43,120 nucleotides of DNA, from assembly GCF_003339865.1 (NCBI RefSeq), contig NZ_QPKV01000018.1, positions 1 to 43,120 on the forward strand, given 5' to 3'. The position numbers and the translations under genes are program-made. The notes beneath the pieces are model-generated. The model saw only the letters and a list, made by a program, of their open reading frames with translations, was not told the DNA's origin and did no database searches. Origin of the DNA: Pedobacter chinensis (GTDB taxonomy: Bacteria > Bacteroidota > Bacteroidia > Sphingobacteriales > Sphingobacteriaceae). Positions 1 through 6,229 of the stretch are shown here, piece after piece (positions within the stretch are counted from its first letter, which is position 1; each line of letters starts with the position of its first letter).

Positions 1-227
1 GGAAACCTTAAAGCTTTCGCTGTTTGGCGGTTGCTAGTGGGTTGAGGGCGGATTTTGCAACCAGTCCTTTTACGAGTCCTTTCCCTTCAAGGGGAAAGGT
101 GCCGATAGGCGGATAGGGGGTACTGATGCGCCATGAGGGGAACTCCCCTCCTTTTTTAAGGAGGGGGTGTGATGGGTAGTGTGTTGGCAGGGGTGGTTTT
201 GTTGTGAGCTCTCGTATTATCCTCATT

Positions 228-274
228 CCTGTAAAGGTTTAGTAATTCGGTAACAGAATTACTAAACCTTTACA
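228..274. repeat. 47-bp perfect hairpin inserted in the terminal repeat
   Basis: The arms at 230-248 and 256-274 are 19 bp each and perfectly complementary, around a 7-nt loop GGTAACA. The corresponding place in the right-hand repeat copy lacks the segment and reads straight through. The trinucleotide ATT is found on both sides (225-227 and 275-277) but only once in the uninterrupted copy, which looks like a target-site duplication. The hairpin carries no coding capacity, so any mobility would need a transposase acting in trans. Confidence 0.7.
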
Positions 275-428
275 ATTGCAAGGAAGTACGACGAAGCAAT
301 CTGTTTTGCCAATGATTTTTGGAGCTTCCTCGCCGCCGGAAAGGCTCCTACCTTTTTCTTGATAAAAAGGTAGCCAAAAATCAAGGCTTGGAACTGATGT
401 CGGCTATGCTCGCCGAAACTTTAATGGC

Positions 429-471
429 AACAGCGGATGAGGTCCGATGAAGGATCGGACTGACCGCTGTT
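429..471. repeat. Nested hairpin module in the left terminal repeat
   Basis: The outer arms AACAGCGG (429-436) and CCGCTGTT (464-471) enclose the inner arms GTCCGAT and ATCGGAC around a short GAAGG loop. The whole two-tier stem recurs at 42669-42711 in opposite orientation with complementary arms preserved. It could be a structured RNA or a REP-like recognition element; the sequence does not say which. Confidence 0.65.
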
Positions 472-544
472 TTGTGCCTGCAAATCCGAACGAAGTTGCA
501 CAAGTTTCAACGGCCTATCCTTCCATCATTTCCTATGCCGGAGA

Positions 545-960
545 ACAGGGCGCAGAACCAGGCATCTCTTATAGGTTCATCTATAAGTCGCCATTGCTAG
601 GAAACAATCTGTTTTGCTATCGTTAATTCACGCTAATTTCATAGTTAGAAAGATTGCTTCACTCCAACACACATGCCTTTTCTTCAGTTCGCAATGACGA
701 GCGTTTCAACAATTTTTCATCAGTGAACAGCATGCGAAAAACCAAAATGAATAAGTTCTTTTACGAGTCCTTTCCCTTCAAGGGGAAAGGTGCCGATAGG
801 CGGATGGGGGGTACTGATGCGCTATGAGGGGAATTCCCCCTTGTTTTAAGGAGGGGTATGTCAAATGGTGCGTTGGTGGTTTTGTTTACTATTCCCTCTT
901 AATCGTTTAGAAAGGATCCTTCATCATTTCGCGGTAACCTCATTGCTGGCATTCGCATTA
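545..960. repeat. Gene-free stretch with further repeat modules
   Basis: No credible gene is seen. 600-702 holds degenerate copies of the AAGCAATCT and CGCAATGACGAG words that recur across the window. 752-885 is a second, shorter copy of the outer terminal-repeat module, again on the minus strand, with the CTTTCCCTTCAAGGGGAAAG palindrome. The rest is unremarkable AT-rich sequence. Confidence 0.7.
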
Positions 961-977
961 AAACCGATTAAAGTACA

Positions 978-1029
978 ATAAAAAGATTGCGGGAATATTA
1001 CCGATGAAATTCGGAGATATTCCCGCAAT
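978..1029 (-). terminator. Rho-independent terminator of the TPP-controlled receptor gene
   Basis: A perfect 13-bp stem (ATTGCGGGAATAT at 986-998 with ATATTCCCGCAAT at 1017-1029) encloses a smaller inner CCGA/TCGG stem. On the minus strand it is followed by a CTTTTTATT tract. It lies 48 nt after the receptor stop codon, as expected for its terminator. Confidence 0.85.
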
Positions 1030-1077
1030 AACGAAACGCTATGGTTCTCGCTTTAAGATTTTAGTCTTTCAATACAA

Positions 1078-3459
1078 TTAAAACTTCACATTCAAACTCA
1101 ACAAAAAGTTACGGGTAGCTTGTGGATAGTAATAATTAAATCGATCTAATGTGCCATCATATAAATATGGGTAAGTACCACCATTACTTTCATATAATGT
1201 GCTGAAAACATTGTTCACTAAAAGGCTTAAACCAACATTTTTTATTCCTGCTAAAGGCGTGTTGTAACTCAAACGGATATCGTTAACAAAGAAACTAGAA
1301 AGTGTACGACTATCAGCCGAAGTATTGTCTAAATATTGCTTGCCAACATATTTACTTAATAATGCAATACTTGCATTTGGTAAAACATTGTAATTGATCT
1401 CACTGGAGGCGATAATTGATGGAGAAAAAGCAATGGTTGTGTTTTTGTAGTTATTAACCATTACCGAGGTAAAGGCTGCCGGATTTTCATCATAAATATA
1501 TTCAGCAAAATCCTTGATTTTATTCCTGCTTAATGTTGCCGTAGCTGCCCACGACAGGTTTTTAAGGATTTGCCATTTCCCATCAACTTCTATCCCTGCA
1601 CGATAACTATCAGGAACGTTCTGGCGGGTTTGTCCGCCAACATCATTCAGCTTTCCTGTATTAATGAGCTGATCTTTATAAAACATGGCAAAACCGTTCA
1701 CACCCAAAGATACATTTGAAAATTGTGTACGATAACCTGCTTCAACATCTGTTAAATTTTCAGATTTAGGGCGGCTATTGATATTCGAATCGGTAAAATC
1801 TCTTCTGTTTGGCTCTTTATTTCCAACAGCAACAGAGGCATAAACATTGCTTTTTTCGCTTAAATTATAAGTTAACCCCGCCTTTGGATTAAAGAAATTT
1901 AATGTGGCATTCTGCTGTGCTGGTGTTCCGTTCGGATCGATACCGAAATAAGAATAATATACCCTTCTATATTGTAAATCACCGAATAAATTAAACTGAC
2001 CTATTTGATAATTTGCCCGACCAAAAATGTTAAAATCAGATTTAAAAGCATCATTGTCATCATATCTGTGACGGATAGACTCACTTCCATCATAGTTCGC
2101 AAACTGCGCCCAGACCACTTCATCAAAATGCCGGCCTTTATATTCATTATAAGCACCACCCAAAACAAAATTCAGATTATTTTTAGGGGTATAATTCAAA
2201 GAGTAGGTAACACCATAAAAATCATTATCCAGCCAAAGCCTTCTTACAAGATCTGATGCATCTTGTGTTACTTCGCCAAGTACTACAGCCGGGATTTTGT
2301 ATTTAGCCAGGCTTTGGTTTTCCTTGTATTCTTCATAATAGCCTCGGCCATAAGTATAATGTAAAGCAGCATTTGCTACTAATTGGCTTGTAATGTTTCT
2401 GGTGTAAAATAACTGATAATGATCTTGCTGATAGTTGTCTGTTTGGTTATCGTAAGTAAAGTCATTGTGTGTACGATCGGTTTTTAAGGTTTCTTCACCT
2501 ACACCATTCCAGGCCTGGTAAGTTTTCTCCGATCCGCTAAAAACATTGGCACGAAGGATATCTTTCTTGCCGTAGTAAGCACCCGAAATGAAGAAAGACT
2601 TCAAATTTGAGAAGGCACGATCTACATATCCATCAGATTTAATTCTGGATAACCGGCCATCAAAAGTGAACTTGTTATTAATTAAGCCCGAACCTACACT
2701 TACCGTATTTTTCCATGTATCGTAAGAACCATAAGTATTGTTGAGCTCTGCATAAGCAGAATCTCTGCGGGTTGTGGTTTGAATGTTCAAACTTCCTCCA
2801 AAAGCACCAGCACCGTTTGTGGAAGTTCCAACACCCCGTTGAATCTGAATATTATCAACTGAGGAAGCCAAATCGGGTAAGTTGATGAAAAAACTGCCTT
2901 GACTTTCTGCATCATTTAACGGAATGCCGTTTAGCGTAACGTTAATACGTGTTGCGTCGCTACCACGAATGCGTAAGCCCGTGTAACCAATCCCTGTTCC
3001 CGCATCAGAACTAACCACAACAGATGGTGTTTGATTTAACAAATAAGGTAAATCTTGTCCCAGGTTATTTTTTGCTAATTCTTCCTTATCCAAATTACGA
3101 TAGGTTGTTGCAGCATTTTTTGATGCTCTTGTTGCACTAACCACCACCTCATCGGCGAGAAAACTTTGTTGCTCTAAAGAAAAATTTAAACTGATGTTTT
3201 GGGATAAGTCGATTGATTTCTCCTGAGATTTGTAGCCCACATAACTTACCACAATCGTGTAACGGCCTCTTGCCAGATTGCCTAATGTGAAATTTCCATT
3301 AGCATCACTTAGCACAGCTGTTCTTTGGTTTTTAATTTTGATGGTTGCGCCTGGTAAGGCGTTTTGACTGTTATCTGTTACTTTCCCCGTAACAGAATTC
3401 TGTGCCCATGCAAAGAAAGGCAACATGGCAACAAGTGTTGCATAAAGTAAATTTTTCAA
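1078..3459 (-). CDS. TonB-dependent outer membrane receptor, TPP-riboswitch regulated (probable thiamine uptake)
   Basis: The 793-residue product imports a substrate across the outer membrane using TonB energy. A signal peptide (about residues 1-19, ending FFAWA) is followed by a carboxypeptidase-regulatory-like beta domain (about 21-95), a plug domain (about 100-230, with RIRGSDATRINVTLNGIP-type sequence and an IQIQRGVGTS stretch) and a long beta barrel ending in Phe, typical for the family. The start codon is TTG at 3457-3459. It gives a lysine-bearing signal peptide, whereas the next Met would lack a basic N-region. A TPP aptamer lies just upstream (3521-3710). The family and regulation are seen in the sequence; thiamine as substrate is inferred from the riboswitch and from the known association of THI elements with outer membrane receptors in Bacteroidota. 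A thiamine precursor is the main alternative. Confidence 0.88.
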   Translation of the reverse strand: MKNLLYATLVAMLPFFAWAQNSVTGKVTDNSQNALPGATIKIKNQRTAVLSDANGNFTLGNLARGRYTIVVSYVGYKSQEKSIDLSQNISLNFSLEQQSFLADEVVVSATRASKNAATTYRNLDKEELAKNNLGQDLPYLLNQTPSVVVSSDAGTGIGYTGLRIRGSDATRINVTLNGIPLNDAESQGSFFINLPDLASSVDNIQIQRGVGTSTNGAGAFGGSLNIQTTTRRDSAYAELNNTYGSYDTWKNTVSVGSGLINNKFTFDGRLSRIKSDGYVDRAFSNLKSFFISGAYYGKKDILRANVFSGSEKTYQAWNGVGEETLKTDRTHNDFTYDNQTDNYQQDHYQLFYTRNITSQLVANAALHYTYGRGYYEEYKENQSLAKYKIPAVVLGEVTQDASDLVRRLWLDNDFYGVTYSLNYTPKNNLNFVLGGAYNEYKGRHFDEVVWAQFANYDGSESIRHRYDDNDAFKSDFNIFGRANYQIGQFNLFGDLQYRRVYYSYFGIDPNGTPAQQNATLNFFNPKAGLTYNLSEKSNVYASVAVGNKEPNRRDFTDSNINSRPKSENLTDVEAGYRTQFSNVSLGVNGFAMFYKDQLINTGKLNDVGGQTRQNVPDSYRAGIEVDGKWQILKNLSWAATATLSRNKIKDFAEYIYDENPAAFTSVMVNNYKNTTIAFSPSIIASSEINYNVLPNASIALLSKYVGKQYLDNTSADSRTLSSFFVNDIRLSYNTPLAGIKNVGLSLLVNNVFSTLYESNGGTYPYLYDGTLDRFNYYYPQATRNFLLSLNVKF

Positions 3460-3520
3460 TGTTTTTGTTTTTAGTTAAACCCATCGGAAATAGGGGTACT
3501 CCCGATTTCAGTTAAACTTC

Positions 3521-3710
3521 CATAACTCCAATCCCTACGCCGGCATTACCCGGATCAGGTGCATTTAAGGTTTAGGGTTTGGAGGTTTAGGGCTTATGGG
3601 TTTGCAACATGCATAACCTTCCACCTTCTACCTTTTACCTTCTACCGTAAAATGGGTATGATCTCAGCCCGTTTTTGTGTTATTTAAAACAAGGCACCCC
3701 TAATGATGGG
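3521..3710 (-). promoter_or_regulatory. TPP (THI-box) riboswitch
   Basis: On the minus strand the conserved TPP-aptamer blocks appear in the right order: AGGGGTGCC, GGCTGAGA, ATACCC, then CACCTGATCCGGGTAATGCC and GCGTAGGGA. P1 can be closed by CCAT near 3708 with ATGG near 3521. The variable arm between ATACCC and the CCTGATC block is unusually long (about 90 nt) and built of degenerate GGTAGAAGGT and CCTAAACC words that could pair as an extended helix. Between aptamer and start codon a GAAAT/GGG...CCC/ATTTC hairpin (about 3481-3504) may be part of the expression platform; no strong U-tract follows it, so control may act on translation. Confidence 0.95.
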
Positions 3711-3711
3711 G

Positions 3712-3719
3712 CAAATGTA
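3712..3719 (-). promoter_or_regulatory. Bacteroidota -7 promoter box for the TPP-riboswitch transcript
   Basis: The minus-strand sequence TACATTTG matches the TAnnTTTG -7 consensus. It lies immediately before the first aptamer nucleotides, so transcription would begin at the base of P1. A clear -33 TTTG at the normal distance is not evident. Confidence 0.6.
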
Positions 3720-4114
3720 GAAAAAAATACCTGATTTGGAAATGTAATAAATCCAAAGCGGTTAAATTCGTAATGTTTTACTTTCTTATTTTATGGTCGT
3801 TTGTAACAAATTTTTATTGGTGGTACGTGTCTCCACGCAAGGCAGATTTGTAAAATCAACAAGCTATTTTTATAGTTCTTAATCTAAGAATTGTTTTTAT
3901 TTGGAAACAAATTCAATTAAAAGTTAGATCTGCGCAATCCGAGTGATCAGCGGGCGAAATTTTTCCCGCGGATTGAACAGGTGACGCAGATTTAATCGGA
4001 AGTTGCTTAGATTTTGAGAGGTTGAACTGTTGGTTCGTGAGGACACGGACCGGGCGCTGGAAAAAGTTCTGCAAGATTTAAATCCGCGTGATCAGTTGGC
4101 GAAAAGATGATTTA
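3720..4114. repeat. Intergenic region with an imperfect palindromic repeat
   Basis: No gene is seen between the NadR-like gene and the riboswitch. 3926-3993 is an imperfect palindrome: AGATCTGCGC pairs with GACGCAGATTT at the ends, AATCC with GGATT, and GCGGG with CCCGC around a GAAATTTTT-type loop. 4071-4108 carries a second, partial copy (AATCCGCGTGATCAG). This is the form of dispersed palindromic intergenic repeats. It separates the two halves of the vitamin-uptake locus, so they are probably separate transcription units. Confidence 0.6.
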
Positions 4115-4642
4115 TTAAAGTTTTAAAAAATCATCAATCGCATCAATCGCATTCTGCAATCTTGTTTCAATGCCATTGATTACTTTATAATTTGCATTTA
4201 AGGCTTTTAATTCTTTATGCCAGACTTCCATAAAATACTCACGTTGGTTTGGAAAATTGCGGAGCGGATCATCCTGCCATGGCAGATCAATATCCATTAA
4301 AAGATAAAAATCATAAAATCTTTTTGGTAATGCTTCTAAAACCAATTGAGGTGTTTCGCCAAGCATTTCATCGCTCCAAATTTTTACCGTAACAAAAGTG
4401 GTATCACAAATAATAAAATTGTTTTTGGTAGTTGCTAAAATAGCATCTTCCAATGCCAGCTGACCATAATACATATTAACCTCATCTTGTAAAGTACATG
4501 GAGCAGTTAAGTTTTCACAATAATAACGGGCATATTCCGGTACCCACGAAACCTGGTAATGGTTTGCCAAAAGTTGCGATATGGTAGATTTACCAGTACT
4601 TTCTGGGCCAACTATGGCGATCTTTTTAATTGATTTGTTCAC
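4115..4642 (-). CDS. NadR-like P-loop ATPase / nucleoside-type kinase
   Basis: The 175-residue protein resembles the ribosylnicotinamide-kinase domain of NadR. Walker A is GPESTGKST (residues 12-20); an E-Y-A-R-Y motif near 36-40, CDTTFVTVKIW near 79-89 and LLMDIDLPWQDDPLR near 115-129 fit this family. There is no nucleotidyltransferase domain and no DNA-binding domain, so it is a stand-alone kinase. It starts with GTG at 4640-4642 and overlaps the end of the PnuC-like gene by 17 nt, so the two are translationally coupled. A kinase next to a Pnu transporter normally traps the imported substrate by phosphorylation. Nicotinamide riboside is the default substrate for this family; because the next gene is under TPP control, thiamine is a real alternative. 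Confidence 0.82.
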   Translation of the reverse strand: MNKSIKKIAIVGPESTGKSTISQLLANHYQVSWVPEYARYYCENLTAPCTLQDEVNMYYGQLALEDAILATTKNNFIICDTTFVTVKIWSDEMLGETPQLVLEALPKRFYDFYLLMDIDLPWQDDPLRNFPNQREYFMEVWHKELKALNANYKVINGIETRLQNAIDAIDDFLKL

Positions 4643-5243
4643 GATATGTTTTTCTCCAGTCTAAATACCCATTAAAAGCGATATAAATTAACACAAGGTA
4701 TAACACGGCACTTAAATTTAAATGCTTGTAAATAAATAAAGGTACATAACAAATATTGGCGAATATCCAGAGAAGCCAGTTTTCCAATATTTTTCTGGTC
4801 AATAATAGTTGAGCAACAAAACTGATAGATGTACAAAAGCCATCTGCATAAGGAACGGTGCTATTAGTGTATTTATCCATAAACCAACCTAAAAATAAAC
4901 TCAATATTGGGATGGAGATCATTACCTTGATCTGACCTTTTTTGCTAAGCCTGGTAATGGGTTTGTCATTTTCTACCTTCTTTTTAAACCAAAAATACCA
5001 GCCATAAAATGCGGTAAAAAGAAAATAAATCTGCAATATCATATCGCCATACATAGCTTCTCTAAAAAATAGAAAACCATAAGCAACTACACTTATAATT
5101 GAGATTGGCCAGTTCCAGATGCTTTCTTTTGCGGCGAGATAAATGCAGGCAAAACCAGCAACAACAGCCACCCATTCTAATGGTGTGGTTTGTTTAAATT
5201 GCTCGGTTATAAACTGGAAAAATGTTGCTGATAGCAGTGCCAT
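4626..5243 (-). CDS. PnuC-family vitamin transporter (nicotinamide riboside or thiamine)
   Basis: The product is an inner-membrane facilitator of the Pnu family, 205 residues from the Met at 5241-5243. It has about seven hydrophobic segments and Pnu-type tryptophan motifs (ESIWNWP near residue 40 and ENWLLWI in the C-terminal half). The open frame extends upstream to 5321, but that extension (26 residues) runs through a terminator hairpin and lacks family similarity, so the internal Met is preferred. The NadR-like kinase follows with a 17-nt overlap. Pnu proteins move substrate by facilitated diffusion and rely on intracellular phosphorylation. Paralogues differ in substrate (PnuC: nicotinamide riboside; PnuT: thiamine; PnuX: riboflavin), and the sequence alone does not settle it. 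The TPP-regulated receptor next door favours PnuT. Confidence 0.85.
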   Translation of the reverse strand: MALLSATFFQFITEQFKQTTPLEWVAVVAGFACIYLAAKESIWNWPISIISVVAYGFLFFREAMYGDMILQIYFLFTAFYGWYFWFKKKVENDKPITRLSKKGQIKVMISIPILSLFLGWFMDKYTNSTVPYADGFCTSISFVAQLLLTRKILENWLLWIFANICYVPLFIYKHLNLSAVLYLVLIYIAFNGYLDWRKTYREQIN

Positions 5244-5270
5244 ATATTCAAATGTAAAAGAAAAAGGCCT

Positions 5271-5392
5271 AAAAGAAAAAATCCGGTTGAGGAGGGCTCC
5301 TCTAACCGGATAATAAACCAAACAAACTATTTATGAAGAAATCCTCATAGCGGGTAACTAATCCGCTGAGGAAGCTTTAGATCTAACTAAAG
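5271..5392 (-). promoter_or_regulatory. Structured leader with intrinsic terminator upstream of the PnuC-like gene (candidate attenuator or riboswitch)
   Basis: Read on the minus strand, three hairpins follow one another. Hairpin 1 is CTTTAG/CTAAAG (5375-5392). Hairpin 2 is a CCTC-AGCGG / CCGCT-GAGG stem with a 2-nt bulge (5343-5371). Hairpin 3 is a strong stem ATCCGGTT-GAGGAG / CTCCTC-AACCGGAT (5281-5311) followed by six U (5276-5281). No minus-strand gene lies upstream of hairpin 3, so it is not a normal end-of-gene terminator; it sits 38 nt before the pnuC start. GAGGA at the 3' side of hairpin 2 can pair with TCCTC in the terminator arm, which would give an antiterminator. None of the TPP-aptamer blocks is present. 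Confidence 0.6.
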
Positions 5393-5703
5393 TATATACA
5401 AAACGCATATATGTTCTGCTTATTACAACATTATTGCCAATAATTATAGATTAAGGTTTTCATGACGAAAACATGACTTCGTGTGATTTTAACACCATGC
5501 AAATGTTACATTCTAATCTCGTTTTAACGATTTATTAAGATCAAATGCACGACAATCATAACAGACTATTTACTTCTGTACAAAAAATCAGACAGATGTT
5601 TAAATCTAAACAATACAGTGTGCTAATTCTGCGACAAACAATTTAAACAAGACGCTGTTTATTGATGGTATTCTGATTTATTTTTAAACTAAAATATATT
5701 AAA
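5393..5703. other. Divergent intergenic region
   Basis: AT-rich spacer between the minus-strand PnuC leader and the plus-strand small exported protein. A GTTTTC/GAAAAC inverted repeat lies near 5457-5473. No open frame or repeat-family match is seen; promoters for both flanking genes should lie here, but no clear -7 box could be assigned. Confidence 0.5.
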
Positions 5704-6021
5704 ATGAAAAAGCTAAGTGTTTTTTTGGTCGCATTAATGGTCTCTTCAGTTTTTTTTATTGCATTTACCTATCTTAAAGTAGGAGGTATAATTGGCAGGA
5801 TAACACCAACGGATGCTGCCGCAGGTGTTTCATTGGTAGCGGGTACAGATACATTAAAAGTGCAGGTAAGTCAAGGCGCATTTGCCTTTACCAACCTGAA
5901 AGAAGGTGTTTATACTGTATGGATTAAAGCAAATGCTCCCTACAAAGATGCACTGATTGAGAATGTTGCAGTAAAAGATAGTGCAACGACAGATTTAGGC
6001 GAAATTAAATTGCAGCAATAA
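5704..6021 (+). CDS. Small exported protein with a carboxypeptidase-regulatory-like fold
   Basis: The 105-residue product starts with a hydrophobic signal or anchor segment (MKKLSVFLVALMVSSVFFIAF) followed by about 80 residues. These read as one Ig-like beta domain of the carboxypeptidase-regulatory type (IIGRITPTDAAAGVSLVAG, then FAFTNLKEGVYTVWIKA). The same small domain is found at the N-terminus of the window's TonB-dependent receptors, but here it stands alone. It has its own terminator and no operon partner. The fold call rests on pattern similarity; its role is unknown. Confidence 0.7.
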   Translation: MKKLSVFLVALMVSSVFFIAFTYLKVGGIIGRITPTDAAAGVSLVAGTDTLKVQVSQGAFAFTNLKEGVYTVWIKANAPYKDALIENVAVKDSATTDLGEIKLQQ

Positions 6022-6044
6022 GATTAATTCCGAAAGAAAAATTT

Positions 6045-6080
6045 AAAAAGAGGAGTAAAAAAACTCCTCTTTTTTATTTT
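6045..6080 (+). terminator. Rho-independent terminator after the small exported protein
   Basis: An AAGAGGAGT stem pairs with ACTCCTCTT around an A-rich loop and is followed by a T-rich tract. It separates the 105-residue gene from carB. Confidence 0.88.
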
Positions 6081-6112
6081 AAAAAAACAGCTTAAAATAC
6101 TATCCAAAGGTG

Positions 6113-6120
6113 TATCTTTG
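6113..6120 (+). promoter_or_regulatory. -7 promoter box for carB
   Basis: TATCTTTG is an exact match to the Bacteroidota TAnnTTTG box. It lies about 110 nt before the carB start and is followed at once by a small hairpin (6123-6144), so the transcript would begin with a structured leader. Confidence 0.65.
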
Positions 6121-6122
6121 CA

Positions 6123-6152
6123 TCCCGACAGAACAGTTGGGATTTTCTTCTT
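6123..6152 (+). promoter_or_regulatory. 5'-proximal hairpin in the carB leader
   Basis: ATCCCGAC and GTTGGGAT form an 8-bp stem (one G-U pair) around AGAACA, followed by a TTTTCTTCTT tract. It begins within a few bases of the expected transcription start. It could protect the 5' end, or act as a weak attenuator; neither can be decided from the sequence. Confidence 0.4.
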
Positions 6153-6229
6153 AAAAGCAAAAACCTCCTTGCTTCTTAGCCTTAAAAGGCCAACACTTTA
6201 GAATTTTAATTATTGTATTAAGCTTTATC

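Larger units (their letters stand above)
1..544 (-). repeat. Left terminal copy of a long composite inverted repeat
   Basis: This stretch is the reverse complement of 42598-43120, with the outer ~110 bp essentially identical. It is a mosaic of modules. From the outside inwards these are a ~225-bp module with two small palindromes (CTTTCCCTTCAAGGGGAAAG and a CCCCTCC/GGAGGGG hairpin), an AAGCAATCTGTTTTGCC module, a CTCGCCGCCGGAAAGGCTCC module, and a nested hairpin at 429-471. The two copies differ by modular replacements: a 47-bp hairpin at 228-274 exists only here, and 22 bp near 395-420 is replaced by about 45 bp in the right copy. The open frame through the outer module is frameshifted in another copy, so I treat it as non-coding. 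Confidence 0.85.

Noticed and set aside
8..226. 72-residue open frame in the outer repeat module, with similar frames at 42306-42527 and 42782-43051
   Set aside because: It lies wholly in a multi-copy repeat, is rich in palindromes, and one copy is shifted by a 1-nt deletion, so reading frame is not preserved.
2005..2256. Plus-strand open frame of 83 codons inside the TonB-dependent receptor
   Set aside because: Antisense shadow of a well-supported gene; no start context or domain.
5244..5321. Upstream extension of the PnuC-like open frame to 5321
   Set aside because: It would translate through a strong terminator hairpin and adds 26 residues with no family character; the Met at 5243 fits Pnu length.
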